A stretch of DNA of 64,000 bases from Streptomyces tuirus (GTDB taxonomy: Bacteria; Actinomycetota; Actinomycetes; Streptomycetales; Streptomycetaceae): the NCBI GenBank assembly GCA_018195615.1, contig JAGTPG010000002.1:1736001-1800000 (forward strand), read 5' to 3'. The notes below the pieces were generated by a model. It worked only from the letters and a program-made list of their open reading frames with translations, had not been told where the DNA came from and ran no database searches. Both the position numbers and the translations under genes were made by a program. This document shows positions 11,741-19,081 of the stretch, piece by piece (position 1 is the first letter of the stretch; every line of letters starts with the position of its first letter).

Positions 11741-12717
11741 TTACTTCTCCTCGGTACGGGTGTGGGTGACGGCGGGTTCGTTGCCGCCCAGCAGGAGGTA
11801 CAGGACGGCCATCCGGATGGACACTCCGTTGGCGACCTGCTCGACGACGGTGCAGCGGTCGGAGTCGGCGACCTCGGCGGTGATCTCCATGCCGCGGACC
11901 ATCGGCCCGGGGTGCATCACGACGGCGTGCTCGGGCATCCGCGCCATGCGGTCGCCGTCGAGGCCGTAGCGCCGGGAGTACTCGCGCTCGGTCGGGAAGA
12001 AGGCGGCGTTCATCCGCTCACGCTGGACGCGCAGCATCATCACCGCGTCGGACTTGGGCAGCGTGCTGTCGAGGTCGTACGACACCTCGCAGGGCCAGGT
12101 CTCGATGCCGACCGGCAGCAGGGTGGGCGGGGCGACGAGGGTGACCTCGGCGCCGAGGGTGTGCAGCAGGTCGACGTTGGAGCGGGCGACCCGGCTGTGC
12201 AGGACGTCGCCGACGATCGTGATGCGCCGGCCCGCGAGGTCCTGGCCGAGCCCGGCGTCCGGGCCGACCAGGCGGCGGCGCATGGTGAAGGCGTCCAGCA
12301 GGGCCTGGGTGGGGTGCTGGTGGGTGCCGTCGCCGGCGTTGACGACGACCGCGTCGATCCAGCCGGAGTTCGCCAGCCGGTACGGGGCTCCCGAGGCGCC
12401 GTGCCGGATGACGACGGCGTCGACGCCCATGGCCTCCAGGGTCTGGGCGGTGTCCTTCAGGGACTCGCCTTGGACACGCTGGAGCCCTTGGCGGAGAAGT
12501 TGATCACATCCGCGGACAGCCGCTTCTCGGCGGCCTCGAAGGAGATCCGGGTCCGGGTGGAGTCCTCGAAGAAGAGGTTGACGATCGTGCGGCCGCGCAG
12601 GGTCGGCAGCTTCTTGATCGGCCGGTCGGCGACCCGGGCCATCTCCTCGGCGGTGTCGAGGATCAGGACGGCGTCGTCGCGGGTGAGGTCGGCGGCCGAG
12701 ATGAGATGACGCTGCAT
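11741..12717 (-). CDS. pyrB: Aspartate carbamoyltransferase catalytic chain, one apparent frameshift
   Basis: Condenses carbamoyl phosphate and aspartate. The carbamoyl-phosphate motif LFFEDSTRTRISFE is near residue 50, and HPTQALLDAFTMRR and the HPGPMVRG segment are in the second half. The frame breaks at about 12468-12469: the minus strand reads TCCAAGGCGAGTCC, and one more G gives [20 protein letters not shown]. The corrected length is 325 residues. No pyrI regulatory chain is present, as usual in actinobacteria. It lies 84 bases downstream of pyrR. Confidence 0.94.
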
Positions 12718-12801
12718 CTGTCAGGCTCCGTAAGGCAGTTTCAGGAGAATTCGGGCAGACGGGCGCGCGAGGGCGCGCTGAGCCGGCGTACGCCTGAGGC
12801 G

Positions 12802-13368
12802 CTACTGGGCGGTCTGCTTGGCGCCGAGCAGCACGGTGTCGCGACCGTCCTCCTCGGCGAGCTGGACCTTGACCGTCTCCCGCAGCGACGTGGGGAGGTT
12901 CTTGCCGACGTAGTCGGCGCGGATCGGCAGTTCGCGGTGACCGCGGTCGACGAGGACCGCGAGCTGCACCGCGCGGGGGCGCCCGATGTCGTTCAGGGCG
13001 TCGAGGGCGGCGCGGATGGTGCGGCCGGAGAAGAGCACGTCGTCGACGAGGACGACGAGCTTGCCGTCGATGCCGTCACCGGGGATCTCCGTGCGGGCCA
13101 GCGCACGCGGCGGGTGCATGCGCAGGTCGTCGCGGTACATGGTGATGTCGAGCGAGCCGCACGGAACCTTGCGTTCGGTGATCTGCTCGAGCTTGTCGGC
13201 GATCCGCCGGGCGAGGAAGACGCCCCGGGTGGGGATGCCGAGGAGCACCACGTCGTCGGCGCCTTTTGCGCGTTCGACGATCTCGTGGGCGATGCGGGTC
13301 AGCACCCGCGCGATGTCGGGCCCTTCGAGAACGGGCCGGGCATCTGACTGCGTGCCGTGCTTGTCCAT
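12802..13368 (-). CDS. pyrR: PyrR: pyrimidine operon RNA-binding regulator / uracil phosphoribosyltransferase
   Basis: Binds pyr mRNA when UMP is high and lowers operon expression; also has uracil phosphoribosyltransferase activity. It has 188 residues. The PRPP-binding signature LVVLVDDVLFSGRTIRAA is around residue 105, and GIPTRGVFLARRIADKL and SLDITMYRDDL are typical of PyrR. It is the first gene of the operon. ATG start at 13368, with AAGGAGG ten bases upstream. The ribosome-binding site lies inside a PyrR-binding RNA element, which suggests autogenous translational control. Frame intact. Confidence 0.95.
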   Translation of the reverse strand: MDKHGTQSDARPVLEGPDIARVLTRIAHEIVERAKGADDVVLLGIPTRGVFLARRIADKLEQITERKVPCGSLDITMYRDDLRMHPPRALARTEIPGDGIDGKLVVLVDDVLFSGRTIRAALDALNDIGRPRAVQLAVLVDRGHRELPIRADYVGKNLPTSLRETVKVQLAEEDGRDTVLLGAKQTAQ

Positions 13369-13378
13369 ACGAAACGGA

Positions 13379-13414
13379 CCTCCTTCTCCGCCTCACGGGA
13401 CGGACCTTAAAGGA
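13379..13414 (-). ncRNA. PyrR-binding mRNA element in the pyrR leader
   Basis: The minus-strand leader contains, in order, CCTTTAA, then GTCCCGTGAGGCGG, then AGAAGGAGG. This matches the conserved PyrR-binding loop known from Bacillus and mycobacteria (CUUUAA, GUCCnGnGAGGCnG, AGAAGG). The AAGGAGG at its 3' end (13385-13379) is the pyrR ribosome-binding site. PyrR bound here would hide it. I see no terminator between the element and the gene, so control at translation is more likely than attenuation. Confidence 0.85.
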
Positions 13415-13535
13415 CGTCGGGATTGCGCCATCCACGGTAGCAGGCCCTCACGATCGCCCGGACGGCCCCCTCGGATCACCCCTTCGGCCCAACAGAGTGC
13501 CGATACCACGGAAGAGTCGGTGCGGACCATTCGGC

Positions 13536-13578
13536 TTGACGCGGCAGAGTAACGCTGCGTAACCTCACAGTGAGTTAC
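13536..13578 (+). promoter_or_regulatory. bldD promoter overlapped by a BldD box
   Basis: A -35 TTGACG (13536-13541) and a -10 TAACCT (13560-13565) are 18 bases apart, upstream of bldD. The 15-mer at 13549-13563 (gtaacgctgcgtaac) matches the BldD consensus nTnACnC(A/T)GnGTnAn at every fixed position and overlaps the -10 region. A second copy at 13564-13578 matches with one mismatch. This fits the autorepression of bldD established in S. coelicolor. Confidence 0.8.
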
Positions 13579-13635
13579 CAGCCGCGCGGTCCGGCAACAC
13601 AGCCGAGCCGCGTCGACACAGTGCCGGGGAGCTAT

Positions 13636-14139
13636 ATGTCCAGCGAATACGCCAAACAGCTCGGGGCCAAGCTCCGGGCGATCCGCACCCAGCAGGGCCT
13701 TTCCCTCCACGGTGTCGAGGAGAAGTCCCAGGGACGCTGGAAGGCGGTCGTGGTCGGTTCGTACGAGCGCGGCGACCGCGCCGTGACCGTGCAGCGCCTC
13801 GCCGAACTGGCGGATTTCTACGGCGTTCCCGTGCAGGAGCTGCTCCCGGGCACCACCCCGGGCGGCGCCGCCGAGCCGCCGCCGAAGCTGGTCCTGGACC
13901 TGGAGCGGCTGGCCACGGTGCCGGCCGAGAAGGCGGGCCCCCTGCAGCGCTACGCGGCCACGATCCAGTCGCAGCGCGGTGACTACAACGGCAAGGTGCT
14001 CTCGATCCGCCAGGACGACCTGCGCACACTCGCCGTCATCTACGACCAGTCGCCGTCCGTCCTCACCGAGCAGCTGATCAGCTGGGGTGTCCTGGACGCG
14101 GACGCGCGCCGTGCGGTGGCGACCCACGAGGAGAGCTGA
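13636..14139 (+). CDS. bldD: Developmental master repressor BldD
   Basis: Global repressor that holds Streptomyces in vegetative growth. It binds DNA as a dimer joined by a tetramer of cyclic di-GMP. It has 167 residues from the ATG at 13636, the same length as the S. coelicolor protein; the open frame begins earlier, but that part includes the promoter region. The N-terminal helix-turn-helix covers about residues 1-70 (LSLHGVEEKSQGRWKAVVV). The cyclic di-GMP motif is exact: RGD at 114-116 and RQDD at 125-128. It is transcribed divergently from pyrR and is followed by a very strong terminator. Confidence 0.98.
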   Translation: MSSEYAKQLGAKLRAIRTQQGLSLHGVEEKSQGRWKAVVVGSYERGDRAVTVQRLAELADFYGVPVQELLPGTTPGGAAEPPPKLVLDLERLATVPAEKAGPLQRYAATIQSQRGDYNGKVLSIRQDDLRTLAVIYDQSPSVLTEQLISWGVLDADARRAVATHEES

Positions 14140-14175
14140 GCCCTCCGCGAGCCCTTCCGGGGCGAGCAGAAACGT

Positions 14176-14221
14176 GCCGCCGGGGTGGCCGGAACCATGT
14201 GGTTCCGGCCACCCCGGCGGC
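14176..14221 (+). terminator. bldD terminator
   Basis: A perfect 21-base-pair stem (arms 14176-14196 and 14201-14221) with a 4-base loop starts 37 bases after the bldD stop. Confidence 0.85.
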
Positions 14222-14254
14222 GTTCTCAGGGCCTGACGGCCCTCGGCCGTGCCG

Positions 14255-14301
14255 GAATGCCGGAGGGCCCCAGCGGTCACGCTGGGGGCCCTCCGGCATT
14301 C
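14255..14301 (-). terminator. nusB-side terminator
   Basis: A second long hairpin (arms 14255-14274 and 14281-14301) has a single unpaired G and a 6-base loop. It begins 11 bases after the nusB stop, facing bldD, so the two convergent genes each have a hairpin. Confidence 0.8.
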
Positions 14302-14311
14302 TCTGTCTTTC

Positions 14312-14746
14312 TCAGACCTCGTCGCGGCGCAGCGAGGGCTTGAGCTCCTTCAGCCGGCCGAGCAGGCCGTTCACGAACGAGGGCGACTCGTCCGTGGAGA
14401 ACTCCTTCGCCAGCTGCACCATCTCGTCGAGGACGACGGCGTCAGGGGTCTCGTCGACCCAGATCAGCTCGTAGGCGCCGAGCCGCAGGATGTTGCGGTC
14501 GACGACCGGCATCCGGTCCAGCGTCCACCCGACCGAGTACTGGGCGATCAGCTCGTCGATGCGCTTCGCGTGCTTCGCGTAGCCCTCGACCAGCTCCATC
14601 GTGTACTCGCTCACCGGCGGCTGCCGGGTGTCCGCCCGGGAGAGCCGGACCCAGTCCGCGAGGACCGTCAGGGCCTCGGCGCCACGCTGGTCGCCCTCGA
14701 AGAGGATCTGGAAGGCGCGCTTGCGGGCCGTGTTGCGGGCAGCCAC
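14312..14746 (-). CDS. nusB: Transcription antitermination factor NusB
   Basis: RNA-binding partner of NusE (S10) in rRNA antitermination complexes. It has 144 residues. It shows the all-helical NusB fold: AARNTARKRAFQILFEGDQ at the start, then ELIAQYSVGWTLDRMPVVDR and ILRLGAYELIW, and VLDEMVQLAKEFSTDESPSF in the core. The GTG start at 14746 lies two bases after the efp stop, so the two are co-translated. Frame intact. Confidence 0.96.
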   Translation of the reverse strand: MAARNTARKRAFQILFEGDQRGAEALTVLADWVRLSRADTRQPPVSEYTMELVEGYAKHAKRIDELIAQYSVGWTLDRMPVVDRNILRLGAYELIWVDETPDAVVLDEMVQLAKEFSTDESPSFVNGLLGRLKELKPSLRRDEV

Positions 14747-14748
14747 GG

Positions 14749-15315
14749 TTAGCTGTTCACCCGGCCGAGGTAGTCGCTGGTGCGGGTGTCGACCTTGATC
14801 TTCTCACCGGTGGTGATGAAGAGCGGGACGTTGATCTGGTGACCGGTCTCCAGGATGGCGGGCTTGGTGCCGCCGGTGGAGCGGTCGCCCTGGACGCCCG
14901 GCTCGGTCTCCTGGATGACCAGCTCGACGGCGGCGGGCAGCTCGACGAAGAGCACCTCGCCCTCGTGCTGGGCCACGGTGGCGGTGAAGCCCTCGATCAG
15001 GAAGTTGGCGGCGTCGCCGACGGCCTTCTTGTCGACGTGCAGCTGGTCGTACGTCTCCATGTCCATGAAGACGAAGTACTCGCCGTCCATGTAGGAGAAC
15101 TGCATGTCCCGCTTGTCGACGGTGGCCGTTTCGACCTTGACGCCGGCGTTGAAGGTCTTGTCGACGACCTTGCCGGAGAGCACGTTCTTGAGCTTGGTGC
15201 GCACGAAGGCCGGGCCCTTGCCGGGCTTGACGTGCTGGAACTCGACGACGGACCAGAGCTGGCCGCCTTCGAGCTTGAGCACCATGCCGTTCTTGAGGTC
15301 GTTCGTGGAAGCCAC
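14749..15315 (-). CDS. efp: Translation elongation factor P
   Basis: Relieves ribosome stalling at polyproline by binding between the P and E sites. It has 188 residues and the usual three beta-barrel domains. The N-terminal ASTNDLKNGMVLKLEGGQLW and the loop HVKPGKGPAF carry the Lys at the tip (or its equivalent), and GVQGDRSTGGTKPAILETG is in the C-terminal domain. GTG start at 15315-15313. Located between the M24 protein gene and nusB. Frame intact. Confidence 0.96.
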   Translation of the reverse strand: MASTNDLKNGMVLKLEGGQLWSVVEFQHVKPGKGPAFVRTKLKNVLSGKVVDKTFNAGVKVETATVDKRDMQFSYMDGEYFVFMDMETYDQLHVDKKAVGDAANFLIEGFTATVAQHEGEVLFVELPAAVELVIQETEPGVQGDRSTGGTKPAILETGHQINVPLFITTGEKIKVDTRTSDYLGRVNS

Positions 15316-15364
15316 GGTTGCGGAATCTCCTGGACTGACGTACGACCCCGGGGCACGCACCTGC

Positions 15365-16474
15365 CTACAGGGCGAGCAGCTCCTTGGTCGTGATGGTGAG
15401 TAGCTCGGGTCCGCCGTCCGCCTCGGGGCGGACGACGAGCGTGTCATCGATCCGGACGCCGCCCCGGCCCGGGAGGTGGACCCCCGGTTCGACGGTGACC
15501 GGCACGCAAGCGTCCAGTTTACCCATGGCCGTGGGACTCAACTGAGGGTCCTCGTCGATTTCGAGCCCGACCCCGTGTCCGGTCAGGGCGGTGAGGCCCT
15601 CTGTGTACCCGGCGGAGTCCAGGACCTGACGGGCGGCGCGGTCGACGTCCCGGCAGGCGGCGCCGGGTACCAGGCTCTCACGTCCGGCGCGCTGCGCCGC
15701 GAAGACCAGGTCGTACAGTTCGATCTGCCAGTCCGCGGGAGCGGTGCCGATGACGAACGTACGGCCGATCTCACAGCGGTAGCCGCGGTACGTCGCGCCG
15801 AGGCAGACGGAGAGGAAGTCGCCCTCCTCCACGCGTCGGTCGGTCGGCCGGTGCCCGGGGTGTCCGGCGTTCGGTCCCGTGGCGACGGAGGTCGGGAAGG
15901 CCGGTCCGTCGGCTCCGTGATCGACCAGACGTCTTTCCAGCTCCAGGGCGAGATGCCGCTCGGTCCTGCCCACGAGGATGGACTCCAGCAGTTCGCCGAG
16001 GGCCTGGTCGGCGATCTCGGCGCCGATGCGGAGGCAGGAGATCTCCTCCTCGTCCTTGACGACCCTGAGCTGCTCCACCGCGCTGCCGAGGTTGGCCAGG
16101 CGCAGGCGGGGGGCGACCGAGCCGAGGGCACGGTGCCGGGCCACGGTGAGGTGGTGCTCCTCGACCGCGAGGGAGTCGGCGCCCTGGCCGGCGGCGAGGT
16201 CGGCCGCCGCGACGGCCGGGTCGCCTCCGCCGACTCCTGGCAGGGCCTGTACGCGCAGGGCCTCGTCGGGGCGCTCCTGGCCGGGTCGGTCGGCCGTCGG
16301 ACCACCGCAGACCAGCAGGTCCTCGGTCTTGCCCAGCAGCAGGACGGCGCCGCGCGGGGCGGCGCCCGCGAGATAGCGCACATTGGCGGGACGGGAGACC
16401 AGCGCCGCCGCGCTGCCGCCCGCGTTGCAGTATTCCCTCAGGCGCGTCCGGCGGGCCGCGTACACCTCTGACAT
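15365..16474 (-). CDS. M24 (Xaa-Pro aminopeptidase-like) family protein with altered metal ligands
   Basis: A 369-residue protein with the creatinase-like N-terminal domain and the pita-bread M24 fold. It occupies the pepQ position next to efp. In active M24 enzymes five residues (Asp, Asp, His, Glu, Glu) bind two metals. Here the first Asp site reads SVCLGA (Cys224), the second reads CEIGRTF (Glu235), His300 is kept in LTGHGVGLEIDEDP, Glu329 is kept in TVEPGVH, and the last reads RIDDT (Asp343 where Glu is usual). Activity as a normal metallopeptidase is therefore doubtful; a changed metal site or a binding role is possible. ATG start at 16474. Confidence 0.85.
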   Translation of the reverse strand: MSEVYAARRTRLREYCNAGGSAAALVSRPANVRYLAGAAPRGAVLLLGKTEDLLVCGGPTADRPGQERPDEALRVQALPGVGGGDPAVAAADLAAGQGADSLAVEEHHLTVARHRALGSVAPRLRLANLGSAVEQLRVVKDEEEISCLRIGAEIADQALGELLESILVGRTERHLALELERRLVDHGADGPAFPTSVATGPNAGHPGHRPTDRRVEEGDFLSVCLGATYRGYRCEIGRTFVIGTAPADWQIELYDLVFAAQRAGRESLVPGAACRDVDRAARQVLDSAGYTEGLTALTGHGVGLEIDEDPQLSPTAMGKLDACVPVTVEPGVHLPGRGGVRIDDTLVVRPEADGGPELLTITTKELLAL

Positions 16475-16578
16475 GACCCGAGCCTACGAGCGGGGGCGGG
16501 ATGCCGCCGGTCGAGAGGGGCCGAGTGGGGGTTGCCCCCGGCGGCGGGACGGTTCGCCTACGCGCGGGGTGGTGGGTC

Positions 16579-16690
16579 GGGGCCGTGCCGGGGGGTGTCC
16601 GTCCTCGGAACGGCGCGATGGGGTCGGATACCGACTAACCGTCCGTTGACGCGCCAACCGCTGCGGGCGGACACCCCCCGACACGGCCCC
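16579..16690. repeat. Long inverted repeat, 23-base arms
   Basis: Arms 16579-16601 and 16668-16690 are reverse complements with one mismatch and enclose 66 bases. The interior has its own small palindrome (tcggataccga). It could fold as a large stem with an internal arm in either transcript. It resembles dispersed intergenic elements of Streptomyces; no protein is encoded. Confidence 0.75.
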
Positions 16691-16768
16691 TTCCGTGCGC
16701 CGGCGGGTGCGGGCGCGCCGTGGCTGGCGCCATCTGCCGTAGCTGCGGGCAGTCGTGCCGCTGGGGCG

Positions 16769-16849
16769 ATGGGGGTCCCCCCTGCTCATGGGGGTCCCCC
16801 CTGTTCGAGCGAAGCCGAGAACTTGGGGAGGAGCCGAGAGCTTGGGGAG
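16769..16849. repeat. Short tandem duplications
   Basis: A 19-base unit (atgggggtccccc plus six bases) occurs twice in a row at 16769-16787 and 16788-16806 with one mismatch. A second 17-base unit (gccgaga, A or G, cttggggag) occurs at 16814-16830 and 16833-16849 with one mismatch. Both look like parts of a common Streptomyces intergenic repeat. Confidence 0.7.
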
Positions 16850-16954
16850 GGTGGGCGCAGCGGCACCCCGCTCCGCCGGGCTGCGCAACGCCCCGGCCTC
16901 GGCGCCAACGCAGAGCACACGCGAAACGCCGGTCACTGCACTGCCCGCACGCCC

Positions 16955-17827
16955 CTACCACTGCGGCGGACTCGCAATGGACCTGGCCAGCACATCGTCC
17001 AGCACCCGCGCCGTTTCCGGCACATCGAGCTGCGAATTGTCGATGATCGGCAGACCGGACCCGTACCACCCGGCCATCCGCCCATGGATGCGCGCAACCT
17101 CCTCGTCCGTCAGCCGCCGATTGCCCGAGCGCTCCGCATTGCGTTCCAGGACGATGTCCAGCCCGGGGAGCAGGACGACCGGCAGCAGGCCTGGGCCGAC
17201 GTGTCTCTTCCAGCCGCCGAGGCCCACGACCGGTCGGTCGGGAAAGACCGCGTCGTCGAGGATGCACGAGATGCCGTTGGCCAGGAAGTTGCGCGCGGCG
17301 AAGCCGCAGGTGCGGCGGGCGAGGCGGTACTGCGCCTCGGAGTTGTCGTTCCACCCCGACTGCGGGTCGGCGAAACCGGAGCGGACCCACTCGCGTACGT
17401 CGTCGAGGCTGATGTGCGCCGTGGGGACCCGGCGATGGTCCGCCCAGTACTTCGCGACGCTGGTCTTCCCGGCCCCCGCGGGCCCGATGAGCAGCACGGC
17501 GAGCGTCGTACCGCCCGGGTCGGGTGCTGTCGCGGCGGGCGGCACGCTCGGCACGCCCACGGGGCCACCCGGTGGCAGCGGCACATGGCCGGTGGTGTCC
17601 GGCGCGGGAGGAACAGAGGCGTGCTGGGGAGGCGCGGCAGGCGGAGTGGGCCCGGGCGGCGGCGCGGGGTACCCCGGTGCCGGGGGCGGCGGGGGCACGG
17701 GCGCGGGGCCCTGGTGCGCGCCCGGGTGGGGCGGACCCGGGTGGTGTGCGGCCGGCGACCAGCCGGCGGCCGGTCCGTGCCCCGTCTGGTGGGGCGGCGG
17801 CAGCGGAGAACCCACTGCGTGCTGCAT
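16955..17827 (-). CDS. Proline-rich protein with a P-loop kinase (zeta-toxin/AAA_33-like) domain
   Basis: A 290-residue protein in two parts. Residues 1-105 are almost only Pro, Gly, Ala and His, so likely disordered. Residues 108-290 form a P-loop kinase: the Walker A motif GPAGAGKTS at 115-123, then TAHISLDDVREWVRSG with a typical Asp-Asp pair, and a lid-like region VLERNAERSGNRRLTDEEVA. This resembles the small ATP-binding kinases grouped with zeta toxins. The substrate is unknown. No antitoxin-like gene is adjacent, so a toxin role is not supported. It follows aroB in the Streptomyces aro region. ATG start at 17827. Confidence 0.8.
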   Translation of the reverse strand: MQHAVGSPLPPPHQTGHGPAAGWSPAAHHPGPPHPGAHQGPAPVPPPPPAPGYPAPPPGPTPPAAPPQHASVPPAPDTTGHVPLPPGGPVGVPSVPPAATAPDPGGTTLAVLLIGPAGAGKTSVAKYWADHRRVPTAHISLDDVREWVRSGFADPQSGWNDNSEAQYRLARRTCGFAARNFLANGISCILDDAVFPDRPVVGLGGWKRHVGPGLLPVVLLPGLDIVLERNAERSGNRRLTDEEVARIHGRMAGWYGSGLPIIDNSQLDVPETARVLDDVLARSIASPPQW

Positions 17828-17897
17828 CCGGTGCCACTCCGTCTCGTACAGGCGATGGGCGCTGACAGCGGGGCGGTACCCGCTGCTACCGAACGGT

Positions 17898-17937
17898 ACC
17901 GCCCCCGGTCGTCGTTGTGTGAACGGCCGGGGGCGGT
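17898..17937 (-). terminator. aroB terminator
   Basis: A perfect 11-base-pair stem (arms 17898-17908 and 17927-17937) with an 18-base loop lies about 50 bases after the aroB stop and before the kinase-like gene. Confidence 0.6.
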
Positions 17938-17989
17938 CCGAAGTGCCCGGCCCGTAAGGCGATTTCGGGCGGAAGGCGCGCCGGGGGAG

Positions 17990-19081
17990 TTACTGCCCGA
18001 CTTCGCCGTACGCGGCGAGGAGCACGGCCGGGTCGGGTCCCTCGAGGACGGTGGGCTTGGCCAGCCCGTCGAGGACGATGAAGCGCAGCAGGTCGCCGCG
18101 GGACTTCTTGTCGACCTTCATGGTCTCCAGCAGCTTGGGCCACTGGTCATGGCGGTAATGCAGGGGCAGTCCGACCGATTCCAGGATCGTGCGGTGGCGG
18201 TCGGCTGTCGCGTCGTCCAACCGGCCCGCCAGGCGGCCGAGTTCGGCGGCGAAGTGCATGCCCACCGAGACCGCCGCGCCGTGGCGCCACTTGTAGCGCT
18301 CGTTCTTCTCGATGGCGTGGCCGAGCGTGTGGCCGTAGTTGAGGATCTCGCGCAGGCCCGACTCCTTCAGGTCGGACGACACCACGTCGGCCTTGACCCG
18401 GATGGAGCGCTCGATGAGCTCGGCGGTGTGCGGACCGGCCGGCGTGCGCGCTCCCTCGGGGTCGGACTCGATGAGGTCCAGGATCACCGGGTCGGCGATG
18501 AAGCCGGCCTTGATGACCTCCGCGAGTCCGGAGATGTAGTCGTTGACCGGGAGGGAGTCCAGCGCGGCCAGGTCGCAGAGCACACCGGCGGGCGGGTGGA
18601 AGGCTCCGACCAGGTTCTTGCCCTCGGCGGTGTTGATGCCGGTCTTGCCGCCGACCGCCGCGTCGACCATGGCGAGGACGGTGGTCGGGATGGCGATCCA
18701 GCGCACGCCGCGCAGCCAGGTGGCGGCGACGAACCCGGCCAGGTCGGTGGTCGCGCCGCCGCCGACACCGACGATGACGTCCGTGCGTGTGAACCCGGAC
18801 TGGCCCAGCGCCTTCCAGCAGTAGGCGGCGACCTCGGCGGTCTTGGCCTCCTCCGCGTTGGGCACCTGGATCGCAACGGCCTCATAGCCCTGCTCGGCCA
18901 GGTCGTCGCGGAGCGCCTCACCGGTCTCGGCCAGTGCCTCGGGGTGGACGATCGCGACCCGCTTGGCCTTGGTGCCGATCAACCCGGCCAGCTCGCCCAG
19001 GAGCTGGCGGCCCACCAGGACCTCGTAGGGCTCGGTGCCCGCCGTGCCGCCGACCTGGATCCGCGTCACTGCCTCAGTCAT
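17990..19081 (-). CDS. aroB: 3-dehydroquinate synthase
   Basis: Second step of the shikimate pathway: converts DAHP to 3-dehydroquinate using NAD and a metal ion. It has 363 residues from the ATG at 19081-19079. Key segments are VIVGVGGGATTDLAGFVAAT (NAD binding), PTTVLAMVDAAVGGKTGIN, the metal ligands in GLAEVIKAGFI and LNYGHTLGHAIEK. It overlaps the aroK stop by four bases (ATGA). Frame intact. Confidence 0.97.
   Translation of the reverse strand: MTEAVTRIQVGGTAGTEPYEVLVGRQLLGELAGLIGTKAKRVAIVHPEALAETGEALRDDLAEQGYEAVAIQVPNAEEAKTAEVAAYCWKALGQSGFTRTDVIVGVGGGATTDLAGFVAATWLRGVRWIAIPTTVLAMVDAAVGGKTGINTAEGKNLVGAFHPPAGVLCDLAALDSLPVNDYISGLAEVIKAGFIADPVILDLIESDPEGARTPAGPHTAELIERSIRVKADVVSSDLKESGLREILNYGHTLGHAIEKNERYKWRHGAAVSVGMHFAAELGRLAGRLDDATADRHRTILESVGLPLHYRHDQWPKLLETMKVDKKSRGDLLRFIVLDGLAKPTVLEGPDPAVLLAAYGEVGQ

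Larger units (their letters stand above)
16475..16954. other. 480-base intergenic region built of repeats
   Basis: I see no gene here. It holds a 112-base inverted-repeat structure (16579-16690), a 17-mer shared with the 58.8 kb gap (16743-16759), and short tandem duplications (16769-16849). The kinase-like gene ends at 16955 on the minus strand and the M24 gene starts at 16474, so it is a 3'-end-to-promoter gap. Confidence 0.7.

Noticed and set aside
16955..17827. Zeta-type toxin of a toxin-antitoxin system
   Set aside because: No small antitoxin gene adjoins it and the gene lies in a conserved aro region; only the kinase fold is shared.
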